DNA of 20,157 nucleotides, from NCBI GenBank assembly GCA_023807065.1, contig JAJJLU010004029.1, forward strand, positions 1 through 20,157. Reading direction: 5' to 3'. The notes beneath the pieces are model-generated. The model was not told the DNA's origin. It worked only from the letters and a program-made list of their open reading frames with translations, and made no database searches. Position numbers and translations under genes: made by a program. Shown piece by piece: positions 6,991 through 15,922 of this stretch (its first letter is position 1; the number at the start of each line of letters is the position of its first letter). The DNA is from Isotricha intestinalis (taxonomy: Eukaryota; Ciliophora; Litostomatea; Vestibuliferida; Isotrichidae).

Positions 6991-8544
6991 TTATTGTTTC
7001 ATATTAAAAGAAATTAAAGTTTCTTCTTCTTGATTTTTAGAATTTCTTTTATCATATTTCACAATAAATAAAGAATCAATTTGAAGACTTAATCGAATTT
7101 TATCTTTATTGATAATATCTCCTGAATTTTTAATAAAAGAAATAAAATCAAAAATGTCTTTAAAGACAAAACCAATAGTAAAACTAGGACTCATATCATC
7201 AATATTAATATAAAAAATATCATTAGGTTGATAAGTATTAACACCATTTCCTACTAAAATATCATTTATTGAATAAGTTTTTTGAACAAGATGAGGATCT
7301 AAAAAAATTAAATTTCTATCACATTTACCTATAAAATATAAAGCTCTTGTTTCTTTTCCTCCTATAATACCAATATTATTTTCATAATTAAATACATCTA
7401 AAACTTTATCTTTAATAGAATCATTTATTTTTCTTAAACCATGTCTTACTGAAACAGTAATAATAAAGTTTTTTTTCATTTTATATTGTATATTATTTAT
7501 ATTTATTGTATCTTCATAACAATTACATTTAAATTCTTCTTTTTTATTTTCACATATAATAAAACCATTAATTTCTTTTGATAAATCATAATTATCAGGA
7601 ATATAAAAAGATTTTCCATAACAATTACATTCAATTTTTTCAAAGCAATTATCTAATATTTCTTTTAAATATATTGTTCCATAAGGATAATTAAAAAATA
7701 AAACATCTTTATTTGAAAATTGACTTAAGGGAAAAAATTGTTGATTAATTTCTGAAAAAATATTCATTATATCATAATTACTATACCAATTACCAGGATT
7801 TTTTCCTATTTTAGGATTAATTTGACATATATTTCTTAAAGAAAAAGGAGGAGTGATAAATTTAACATTATTTCTTTTTTTTAATATTTCTTCAAATCCT
7901 TGAATAAAATTATTTCCAAAATTAAAAAAGCTATCAAATAAAGTAGAATTCTTTTGAATTATAATTTTTTGACTTTGATTTATATTATCTCCTTTTTTAT
8001 GTAGATATTCAGTAGGAATAGGATTTTCTAAAAATAAAAAAATGAATTTTTCTAAAAATTCATTAATATTATTTAAATTAAATAATCTATAAATAGCTTG
8101 TGATAAAAACATTTGTGAAACTCTTATCATACATCCCCATCCAGCATCACTTGTTATTGAATTATAATTATATACTATTGGTTCAAAATCATTTCTATAT
8201 GAAAAATAAGCTATGTTACTTAATTTATTTAAAAATTCATCATTTTGTGTTAAGTAATTTTTAGAAAAGATTTGAATATATTTTGAAGATATTGAATTAA
8301 ATTTTTTTTGGTTAGATAAGTAATTAAATATTAATATGTTTTTATTATCTGTAAATAATTTCTTTATATAATTCCAATATGTATTTGTTGGAAATTTATT
8401 TGTTAATGATGAATTTATTTCTTCTGATTCTTTTTCTTCTATTATCTCATATTCTGATTCTTTTTTATAACTAAATATTGATGTGAAGCTTTCTTGTTTT
8501 ATTGTTTCTGTTTTTTCTAATAAAACAAAATTTGAATCTTCCAT
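6991..8544 (-). CDS. ATG4: ATG4-family cysteine protease (peptidase C54)
   Basis: 517 residues, somewhat longer than the roughly 400-500 usual for ATG4. It cleaves the C-terminus of ATG8 before lipidation and removes ATG8 from membranes. Seen: SDAGWGCMIR with catalytic Cys138, GNWYSNYD (251-258), VRHGLRKIN (366-374), GIIGGKETRALYFIG (392-406), and LDPH with Asp416 and His418, followed by the MSPSFTIGF strand (451-459). The Cys/Asp/His triad is complete, so it should be active. Between the GNWY region and the VRHGL strand is an insertion (about 295-357) with two CNCY motifs (306-309 and 340-343) plus Cys300 and Cys331. The N-terminus has FVLL at 6-9 after acidic residues, placed like the ATG8-binding LIR in the N-tail of human ATG4B. 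It ends in TAA and shows no intron. Confidence 0.95.
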   Translation of the reverse strand: MEDSNFVLLEKTETIKQESFTSIFSYKKESEYEIIEEKESEEINSSLTNKFPTNTYWNYIKKLFTDNKNILIFNYLSNQKKFNSISSKYIQIFSKNYLTQNDEFLNKLSNIAYFSYRNDFEPIVYNYNSITSDAGWGCMIRVSQMFLSQAIYRLFNLNNINEFLEKFIFLFLENPIPTEYLHKKGDNINQSQKIIIQKNSTLFDSFFNFGNNFIQGFEEILKKRNNVKFITPPFSLRNICQINPKIGKNPGNWYSNYDIMNIFSEINQQFFPLSQFSNKDVLFFNYPYGTIYLKEILDNCFEKIECNCYGKSFYIPDNYDLSKEINGFIICENKKEEFKCNCYEDTININNIQYKMKKNFIITVSVRHGLRKINDSIKDKVLDVFNYENNIGIIGGKETRALYFIGKCDRNLIFLDPHLVQKTYSINDILVGNGVNTYQPNDIFYINIDDMSPSFTIGFVFKDIFDFISFIKNSGDIINKDKIRLSLQIDSLFIVKYDKRNSKNQEEETLISFNMKQ

Positions 8545-8681
8545 ATAATTGCTGTTTTATTTATTATTGTTTTTCATTTTTTTTTTAATTGTTTTTTATT
8601 TTTTTTTAAACTATTTAGAAAAAATTAATAAAAGTTATATAATAATAAAATGATTTAATATAATTTATATATTAACTTTTT

Positions 8682-9566
8682 TTAAATTGAATTTTTTTCC
8701 TCTTCATTATTTGATATTGAATTACTGTGATTACTATTTGAATCTAATTTTCTATTTATTTTTTCATTCATTTCTAAACATTCATCTATATCTTTTAAAT
8801 AATTATCCATTCTAGAATTTACCATATTTATTTCTTCAAATAATTTATCTATATTTGAATCTCCTGTTAATAAATCATTATTTTGTTTTTTCCTTAATTT
8901 TTTTTTAGGTTTTTTTCTGTTAACTTGTTGATTTTTAACTTGTTGAATTTCATTTTCTTGATTTTTTAATTTTTCTTTAATATTATTAAAATTATTATTT
9001 CTTTCTTCATCTTTGGGAATAATATAATTTTTATAATTATTAATTTTTTCTTCGTTTATTTTAAAATCATTTTCCAATAATAAAAGATTATTATTTTTAT
9101 TAACATCTTTACATTCACTATTAACTGTAGTAGCATTTGAAAAAGAATTATTATTATTATTAGGAATAATATCATTCATTAATTTTAAATAATCATCTTT
9201 AGTTTGAATTTCTTCTTTTATTTTAATATCCTTTATTTTTTGTCTCATACTTTGAATTTCTTTTATCATTTTATCAACATCAAATAACATATTTTCTGAT
9301 TTTTCATATATTGAATTTGTTTTATTTGATTCTTTTATCATTTCTAATTCTTCTTTATCTAATTCTTCTTTCATTTTATTTATCATCAAATCATTATCTC
9401 TCATCATTTTATAATAATCATCTATTGATGTTCCTGTATAATTATCATATATTTGTTGAGAATTTTTTACTTTCATTAATAACTTTATTCCTTTATTTTT
9501 TTTTACTTCTTCAGCAGATAAATTCGAAGATAATGTTAAGGAAGGAATATATTCATCTTCATCCAT
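8682..9566 (-). CDS. Coiled-coil protein of unknown function
   Basis: 294 residues with no domain I recognise. The N-terminus (1-45) is acidic then mixed and looks ordered. Residues 50-128 are strongly helical and Lys/Glu/Met-rich (coiled coil). Asn/Ser low complexity follows at 136-160. A second helical segment (165-215) runs into a basic cluster (RKKPKKKLRKK, 217-227) that could be a nuclear localisation or nucleic-acid/tubulin contact. A last helix (236-273) precedes a Ser/Asn/Glu tail. No signal peptide or membrane segment. Its start codon lies only 28 bp from the divergent start of the next gene. The alternative start at Met31 would widen that gap to about 118 bp. Real-gene status is good from length and codon character; function unknown. 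Confidence 0.75.
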   Translation of the reverse strand: MDEDEYIPSLTLSSNLSAEEVKKNKGIKLLMKVKNSQQIYDNYTGTSIDDYYKMMRDNDLMINKMKEELDKEELEMIKESNKTNSIYEKSENMLFDVDKMIKEIQSMRQKIKDIKIKEEIQTKDDYLKLMNDIIPNNNNNSFSNATTVNSECKDVNKNNNLLLLENDFKINEEKINNYKNYIIPKDEERNNNFNNIKEKLKNQENEIQQVKNQQVNRKKPKKKLRKKQNNDLLTGDSNIDKLFEEINMVNSRMDNYLKDIDECLEMNEKINRKLDSNSNHSNSISNNEEEKNSI

Positions 9567-9594
9567 TTTTTTAAAATTTTAATTTTTTAAATTA
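9567..9594. promoter_or_regulatory. 28-bp divergent intergenic region
   Basis: The start codons of the coiled-coil gene (minus) and the two-TM vWA gene (plus) face away from each other with only 28 bp, 27 of them A or T, between them. Both 5' UTRs and any shared promoter must overlap each other or run into the opposite coding region. No specific motif can be picked out of the A/T runs. Confidence 0.55.
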
Positions 9595-12500
9595 ATGAGA
9601 GATTTAAATGGAAATCAATTTAAAGGGAAAAAAAATAAGAGAAGATTATCTACTAAGTTTTTAACTGTTTTTTTTATTCCTTTTTTATTTGGGACTATAA
9701 TTTCTACTGTAGTTGTTATTATATATATTAATATTGCACAACAGAAATTAGTTGGGAATAGTAAAGTTCAATTAGCGTTTGAAAATTCAAAAGAAAAAGC
9801 ATCAATTCCAATAATAATAAATGCAAAATTTCATATTATTGATAATATAGAAAAATACTTAAATAACTTAATAAAAATTCGTCAAATATATTTATCATTA
9901 AAAGTTAAATTAAATATGTTCAATATGAAAACAATAATACTTTCTACATTTTTTAATTCAATTAACAAAAATGAAATAAAAAATTTTAATGAAAGTTATA
10001 TTTTGAATAATGAAGATCCAGAATTTTTATTATCACATGCAAAATGGTTTGTAAATAAAACAATAAATAACACACAAGAATTAGATGACAATAATTTAAT
10101 ATCAAAACAATTATATTATTTTTCTTATTTGATTCCATTATTAAAAACAATAATAAATATATCACATAAAGAAAGTTTAATATATATAATGTCAACATCA
10201 AATGATTTAATAATAAAATATCCAATTAAAAAAAAGTATATTAATGGAAGTGATTTTAATTATCAAATAAATAGAAGGGATTGTTTAAATTCAAGTGAAA
10301 ATTATCCAAATTATTTTTATTATAAATGTAGACCTTTTTATATCAGTATGAAAAATGCTGAAAAAATAAATTATTCTTTTTCTATTAGTGATATTTATAA
10401 ATTTGCTAGTGGAAATTATGGTATTAGTATATGTATTCAATTTAATGATTTTTTAACTGATGGAAAAATTATTATTTGTCAAGATTTAAATTTTAATGTT
10501 TTAAATGAAATTTTAAATAGTTTAAATTCTAAATTAGAAGGTTATTTTTTTGTTACTAAAATTAATAGTAAAATACCTATTTATTATCCTTATATTTTTG
10601 ATATTGAAGAATATAAAGAAATTTCAAAAATGGAATTTACATTAAATAATAAATATTATAGTAATGAAATAAGTGAATTTAGAAAAAATGAAAAATATTT
10701 AAACCAAATTTTTGAAAATAATTCAAATATAACTTTTAATACTTATAAAAATGGTGATTTATATAAATATACTATAACTCCTATATTTTTTAATTTTGGA
10801 GATAATAATACTTTTTCTCAAAAGCATTTTCTTTCTATTATATTTGTAAGACCAAAAATAATTAATATTGAACAATATCAAGATAGTAAAATAACAAATG
10901 TATTTATTTCTTTATTATTTTCAATTATGGCTTGTATTCAATTATTACTTACTAAATATTTAATTTCTTCTCTTGTTAAAATGTTAATTAAACCTATTAA
11001 ATTAATTAAAAAACTTTTACAAACTGATTTTGAAGTTAATACTGATAATAATATAAATAATAATATTATGAATAATTATAATAATAATAATAATAATAAT
11101 ATATTACAAAGAAATAATACTTCTATATCAAAAGATAATATTATAAGTGAAAATTCTCCTCTTTTAAATCATTCAAATTTAAGTGGAAAAACAAATGAAA
11201 ATGAAATATCATTTATAACAAATTATAGTTTATTCAATAATAATTATTTATCTTTAGTAAACAACGAAAATGAAAATAATGAAAATAATACATCTTCATC
11301 ATCATCATCAAATCAAAGTGATGATGATGAAGATAATAATAATAATAAAACTAATAATATTCAAAAATTATTTATTAAATTTGTAGATTTAAAAAATAGT
11401 TTTAAAAGCTTTGATGATCAAACAAATGAAAATATTCCTTATTTAGTTCATGCTCAAAATATTTTTAGTAATATTAATAATATTGGAGCTTCAAGTACTT
11501 GTCAATCAAATATTTCTTCTTTTTTTATTAAAAAAAAAGAATTTGATAAAGCAATTTCTCATTTAAATGAAGGAATAAAAAATATAAGAAATAAAATTTT
11601 AATTTCTTCAAATCAAGATGATTTAAAAAGACAATTTAAAACAGAAAATTTAACTAATAGATATTTAAAATTATTTTATTGTTATAAATCCTATTTTAAA
11701 TATTTAAAAAAAATAAAGAAAAAAAATCCAAATGAATTAATAAATAATAATTTTTATATTGATCATCATATTGAGAAATATAAAAAGAATGTGAATGAAT
11801 ATTTAGAATTAATAAATAAAATAAATGATGAAAAAGATTTATGTCTTGCTTTATTAGAAAAAGTAGAAGAAATAATTCAATTTGAAATTATACCTTCTAA
11901 AAATTATCATAATCAAAATTTAAGTCAAGATGAATTATTAAAAAAACAACTTCAAATAAAAAATATTTTAGAATTATTTAAGCAAATTGATAAAATAAAT
12001 GATAATAAATTTTCTCAAAATTATAATGTTATTCAATTAATAAATATATTAAAATTTGATACTGAAATTGTTAAAGCAATGGATATTCCTCCTTCAGTTT
12101 TAATCCAAAGAACAAATTATTTAAAAGGAAAATTTTATTTAAAATGTTGTCATTATAAAAAAGCAATTTCTTTTTTTGAAAATGCTTTAATTTATAATAA
12201 AGTTGGTAATATAAGAATTATAATTAGTTCAATTAAGAAATTAATAAAAATTTCCGAAACTTATTTAAATTTAGTTAAAAATGATATTGAAATACATAAA
12301 AATGAAAGTAAATATAAATATGAATTAAGAGATGATAATTTAAGAAAACAAATATTAATTAATTATATTTATAATTTAAAGAAAGAAATTAAAGTTTATG
12401 AATATCATAAAAAAGATATTTGTTTTATTTTAAATCTTTCAAATATTTCTTCAGTTCACAGTGATAGATTTCATAACTTACATAAAGTATTAATGAATAT

Positions 12501-13074
12501 ATATGAAAATATTTTAACTTATAAAGATAGAATATCAATAATTGCTTATATTGATGGAATATTTAAATTTATATTAGATTTAAATAAAAAAACAATTGAA
12601 AATGATAATTTTTTATATGAACAATTACAGAATATTACTTCAATTATTAATATTGACTTTTCTAAAAAAAGTTCTAGTTTATTTCAAAGCTTACCTAAAG
12701 CTGATGAAAGTATTTTATCAAAATCAATTCAATTTGCTTATCAATATTTAAGAAAAAAACAAATGGGAAATTTAACTCAAAAAAGAGAAAATTGGTATAT
12801 TTATTTAACTAATGATATTAGTTTAAGTGAAATTAAACAATTAAAAAAAAAATCTTTGAAAAAATATTTTAATAATAGAGATGAAGATAATTCTAATAAT
12901 GTAATTGTTTTATTTTATGAAAATGTTAAAATTAAAAATGAAATTGTTAATTGGTTAAAATATAATAAAAGTTGTGTTATTGTTAGAAATGAAATTGATA
13001 AGTTAAAAAATATTATGGGAACAAGTGGAGAAATGCAACAAATAAATTTTGATTTTGAAAAATATAAAGATTAA
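9595..13074 (+). CDS. Two-TM sensor-like protein: Cache-like ectodomain, TPR-like helices, degenerate vWA
   Basis: 1159 residues. A basic N-terminus (10-20) precedes TM1 (about 22-48). A roughly 385-residue ectodomain (49-432) with few cysteines and N-glycosylation sequons resembles a double-Cache sensor by layout only. TM2 is at about 433-456, followed by a juxtamembrane helix (KPIKLIKKLL). Cytosolic Asn/Ser/Asp low complexity runs about 483-590. TPR-like helices follow: KKEFDKAISHLNEGI (647-661) and HYKKAISFFENAL (853-865). The C-terminal domain (about 940-1135) begins KKDICFILNLSNIS, has DRISIIAYIDG and WYIYLTND, and fits a von Willebrand A fold. The MIDAS DxSxS reads N947-L-S949-N-I951, so metal binding looks lost. 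Similar Cache/TPR/vWA membrane proteins are known to me from ciliates. Ligand and output are unknown. The next Met is at 108, after TM1, which supports the chosen start. Confidence 0.75.
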   Translation: MRDLNGNQFKGKKNKRRLSTKFLTVFFIPFLFGTIISTVVVIIYINIAQQKLVGNSKVQLAFENSKEKASIPIIINAKFHIIDNIEKYLNNLIKIRQIYLSLKVKLNMFNMKTIILSTFFNSINKNEIKNFNESYILNNEDPEFLLSHAKWFVNKTINNTQELDDNNLISKQLYYFSYLIPLLKTIINISHKESLIYIMSTSNDLIIKYPIKKKYINGSDFNYQINRRDCLNSSENYPNYFYYKCRPFYISMKNAEKINYSFSISDIYKFASGNYGISICIQFNDFLTDGKIIICQDLNFNVLNEILNSLNSKLEGYFFVTKINSKIPIYYPYIFDIEEYKEISKMEFTLNNKYYSNEISEFRKNEKYLNQIFENNSNITFNTYKNGDLYKYTITPIFFNFGDNNTFSQKHFLSIIFVRPKIINIEQYQDSKITNVFISLLFSIMACIQLLLTKYLISSLVKMLIKPIKLIKKLLQTDFEVNTDNNINNNIMNNYNNNNNNNILQRNNTSISKDNIISENSPLLNHSNLSGKTNENEISFITNYSLFNNNYLSLVNNENENNENNTSSSSSSNQSDDDEDNNNNKTNNIQKLFIKFVDLKNSFKSFDDQTNENIPYLVHAQNIFSNINNIGASSTCQSNISSFFIKKKEFDKAISHLNEGIKNIRNKILISSNQDDLKRQFKTENLTNRYLKLFYCYKSYFKYLKKIKKKNPNELINNNFYIDHHIEKYKKNVNEYLELINKINDEKDLCLALLEKVEEIIQFEIIPSKNYHNQNLSQDELLKKQLQIKNILELFKQIDKINDNKFSQNYNVIQLINILKFDTEIVKAMDIPPSVLIQRTNYLKGKFYLKCCHYKKAISFFENALIYNKVGNIRIIISSIKKLIKISETYLNLVKNDIEIHKNESKYKYELRDDNLRKQILINYIYNLKKEIKVYEYHKKDICFILNLSNISSVHSDRFHNLHKVLMNIYENILTYKDRISIIAYIDGIFKFILDLNKKTIENDNFLYEQLQNITSIINIDFSKKSSSLFQSLPKADESILSKSIQFAYQYLRKKQMGNLTQKRENWYIYLTNDISLSEIKQLKKKSLKKYFNNRDEDNSNNVIVLFYENVKIKNEIVNWLKYNKSCVIVRNEIDKLKNIMGTSGEMQQINFDFEKYKD
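11042..11104 (+). repeat. In-frame AAT trinucleotide run (poly-Asn)
   Basis: Repeated AAT/AAC-type codons give an Asn-rich segment at about residues 484-503 of the two-TM vWA protein. A second mixed run near 11290-11346 gives poly-Ser, poly-Asp and poly-Asn in succession. Such runs are likely length-variable and form a disordered linker between TM2 and the TPR-like helices. Confidence 0.7.
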
Positions 13075-13139
13075 ATGTAATTAATTGCATTTTATTAATT
13101 AAATTAATTAAAAATTAATTTTTTTTTTAAATTAAAAGT

Positions 13140-14234
13140 ATGAGGAATAATCAATATTATGGAGATCAATTTGTAAATAAATATAATAATGATGAAATTT
13201 CAAGACTTCAAAGACAACAAATTTTTGCTCAACAACAAAGAGAAGATTATGAAAATTATATGAAGAAAAAACAAGATTATATTCAAAATATGTATTATGA
13301 TAAAAACGTTTTATCATCTCCAATAAAAATAACTGAAGATAATAATCAAATAGGTTTTAATTTAAATAATAATAATAACTTCTACAAAGAAAATCCATAT
13401 TCAAAATATCAACAAAACCAAAATTATAATTCAAATAGAAATATATTAAAAAATAACAATATAATGAATTACGATTCAAAGATTCAAAATATATATAATC
13501 AAACACCTAAAATAAATATGGATAATAAAATAAAGAATAATAATAATATATATGAAATATCACAAGAATATTTAAATGAAATATCTGAAAAAAATAAATT
13601 AAAAGAATATAAAACAATAAATAAAAATTTTCCAAATCAAAATAATAAATATTATATAAATAAATACGAAATGACAAGTATAGGAGAAAATCCAGCTCCT
13701 AAATTATTTCCTGAATTATATGCTCCAAATGAAAATATATTAGATAAATATGCAAAAGAAATGGAAGAAAAGAGAAAAAAAAGAGAAAATGCTTTTGAAG
13801 AAATGCAATTACCTTTATTACAAAGTGGTAAATATTTATTACCTTTAATTAAACCTATTCCTAAATCAAATTTAAAACCTGGTGAATTACCTTTTGATAG
13901 AAGATTAGAAGAAAGACAAGAATATTTAGAAAATAAAATAAAAAATAATTCAACATATACTAATTTAACTCATATAATGAGTAATGATTTATCTTTAAAA
14001 ACAATTCCTTTAAGACCTATTAATGAAAGTGATAAAGAGAAAATATATCAAATGCAATTAAAAGAAGAAAAAATGAGAAAATATAAAGAAAGTTTAGATA
14101 ATCAAATAAGAAATAAAACAAGTAATACTTATTCAAAAGAAAATAATGATTATAAAAAAGAAATTCCTCCTAATCCTTATTCTAGAGGATATTTAAATTC
14201 TAATTCTAATATTTTAAATAATCCTATTAATTAA
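13140..14234 (+). CDS. Asn/Gln/Lys-rich helical protein, possibly cytoskeletal
   Basis: 364 residues, not assigned to a family. The N-terminus has a polar helix, SRLQRQQIFAQQQREDYENY (21-40), followed by an Asn-rich disordered stretch (70-135). The best-ordered part is about 176-265, with IGENPAPKLFPELYAP (181-196), a basic helix (207-221) and a proline-rich segment with LPLLQSGKYLLPLIKPIP. A late helix (298-325) has EEKMRKYKESLDNQI, the spacing seen in several centrosomal/ciliary coiled-coil proteins, so an axonemal or basal-body role is a weak guess. NPYS occurs twice (85-88, 345-348). No signal peptide or TM. It lies 65 bp after the vWA gene, and only 38 bp separate its stop from the next ATG. 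The stop is a TAATAA doublet. Confidence 0.75.
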   Translation: MRNNQYYGDQFVNKYNNDEISRLQRQQIFAQQQREDYENYMKKKQDYIQNMYYDKNVLSSPIKITEDNNQIGFNLNNNNNFYKENPYSKYQQNQNYNSNRNILKNNNIMNYDSKIQNIYNQTPKINMDNKIKNNNNIYEISQEYLNEISEKNKLKEYKTINKNFPNQNNKYYINKYEMTSIGENPAPKLFPELYAPNENILDKYAKEMEEKRKKRENAFEEMQLPLLQSGKYLLPLIKPIPKSNLKPGELPFDRRLEERQEYLENKIKNNSTYTNLTHIMSNDLSLKTIPLRPINESDKEKIYQMQLKEEKMRKYKESLDNQIRNKTSNTYSKENNDYKKEIPPNPYSRGYLNSNSNILNNPIN

Positions 14235-14272
14235 TAATTATTAATAAATAAATCTATTTGAATAATATAAAA

Positions 14273-15812
14273 ATGGTATTTTCAGATTCTACAATGAATA
14301 AATTAAGTTTATTAAATGGATTAGTATCTCAAATTGCAATGACATTTTTAAGTAATGCTTTAACTTCAGTTATATCATTATTATTAGCTGGATTAAGAGG
14401 AAGAGGTGATCTAAATATTACATTTCAAGAATTTACGGCAATGAATTTTTTTTCTAAAAAAAGTTTTTCTTCAATAGCAAATTTATATATGCCAACAAGT
14501 ATCTTAGGAGGATTATTAATAAGATATTATGGAATGAAAAAGTAAAAAAAATAAAAATATATAAAAAATTTATAGAGTACAAATAGTTTCTTGTTTAGCT
14601 CAATCAATATGTATAATATTATTAGTGACAATTCAAAGTTTAAAACAATCAATAATATTTTTAATAATATGTTGGTTAATATTTTTATTTGGAATAGGAG
14701 CAGTATCTCAAATATCATTAAGAAATGTAGCATTACATTTTAGAAAATATCAAGCAACATTATCAATGCTTTTATTAACATTAGGTGATTTTGTAGTTAC
14801 TATATTCGGAGCAATATGTCGTTCTTTTTCTTTTCCAACAAATAATAATAGAGCCATTGATGAATTAATAATAGTTATTATTATATATTTAATTCCAATG
14901 TGGATTTCATTTTTTATTACTTTTTTTGCTGATTTTGAAAAAGATCCTGTTGATAATACTGAAGTACAAGAATTAACTTTTGGAGAATATGTTAAAGAAT
15001 TAAAACAATTATATGAATATGCTGGTTTAGCCAAAACTATGATCACTGAATTTTTTATCACTATTATTTCATATTTTTTAGTTCAAATGATTTATAGTTA
15101 TTCTGATTATTTTATAGATAGTAAAAATTATTGTTTACAATTATCTAAGTATTATGAACCTGTTGAATTAAGAAATATTTCTTGGTTAGCTTGTCCTCTT
15201 TTTGCTTTATTTTTTGACTTAGATTTTTTTACTTTTACTAATTCAGTTAGAATAATAAATTTTTTAGGAGCATTCTTTAGTTTATTAACTATTTTATTTA
15301 CACTAATAATGGATGATCCTTTTAATAAACTTCAAATAATTTTTTTAATTCAATATTGTTTAATTTGTGGTTTCTATTCAATAATATTAGGAAAAACTTT
15401 AAGAATATTTTCACCTGCTAAAATGATGGAAGTTACTGGTTTCATTGGACTTGCTCCTGCTTTGGCAAAAATATTTAGAATGTGTTTTGAAGAATTTTTT
15501 GGTTTTTTAATTAATAATAATACTATTAATAAAGAAATTCAAGTAAAATGTGATAAAATTGATATTAGTTATAGTTATGTAAGATTTGGTGCTTGGTTAT
15601 ATTATATTATTAAATATTCTGCGATTTTTTATTTTGTTTTTGGACTTTTGTCTATTGTAATTAATTTCTATGCTATTTATTATATTCAATTTGTCCCTGA
15701 AATTGAAGTTCCTTTTGATAAAGCAAGTATTGAAGAATTGGAACAAAAACCTGAAACTGTTATTTCTTCTACATTTCAATTTATTGATGAAAAGAAAGAA
15801 GATGATGATTAA
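14273..15812 (+). CDS. MFS-like multipass transporter (one intron)
   Basis: Joining 14273-14541 to 14576-15812 gives a 501-residue protein with about 12 hydrophobic helices, two halves separated by a charged loop near FADFEKDPVDNTEVQELTFG, and an acidic C-terminal tail. Splicing rebuilds GGLLIRYYGMKKVQIV, which matches MFS motif A (G-x-x-x-D/R-x-x-G-x-K/R) between helices 2 and 3. This supports both the family call and the intron. Substrate unknown; the membrane location is unknown too. An in-frame TTG at 14258 lies upstream, but the ATG at 14273 directly precedes MVFSDSTMNKLSLLNG and is the natural start. A short hydrophilic patch after helix 1 (LRGRGDLNITFQEF) is unusual for MFS and could bind something on one face. 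The family is fairly sure, the subfamily is not. Confidence 0.8.
14542..14575 (+). other. 34-nt GT-AG spliceosomal intron
   Basis: It starts GTAAAA and ends TTTATAG, and every base between is A or T. The upstream frame stops at TAA 14543-14545, formed by the 5' splice site itself. The downstream frame is open from before the intron end. Of the nearby AG acceptors (14575, 14577, 14586, 14598), only 14575 keeps phase: exon 1 ends after codon base 2, and exon 2 supplies AGTACAAATAGTT, giving K-V-Q-I-V. Length is 3n+1, so retention gives a truncated protein of about 90 residues with an immediate stop. Tiny GTA...TAG introns are typical of ciliates. Confidence 0.8.
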
Positions 15813-15922
15813 GTATTTAAGTTTTTTTCTGTTTTATTTATTATTAAAAAAATTTTGTATTTGTTTTTTTTTTTGTTTGGAAAAAAATAATATTTTAAAT
15901 TAATTTAAATAAAATTACTCAA

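Noticed and set aside
3472..8544. An autophagy gene cluster (ULK-like kinases next to ATG4)
   Set aside because: The RISWxxFFxH ending is shared by many protist kinases and both copies lack DFG. Proximity alone does not support a functional link.
14258..14545. A separate small 95-residue gene before the transporter, starting at TTG
   Set aside because: It is exon 1 of the MFS-like protein. The ATG is at 14273, and the stop is created by the intron's GTAA.
13140..15812. A single fused or polycistronic gene across the 38-bp gap
   Set aside because: The first protein ends in a TAATAA doublet after a low-complexity tail, and the transporter has its own ATG. No short splice across the gap is needed, so I treat them as separate genes.
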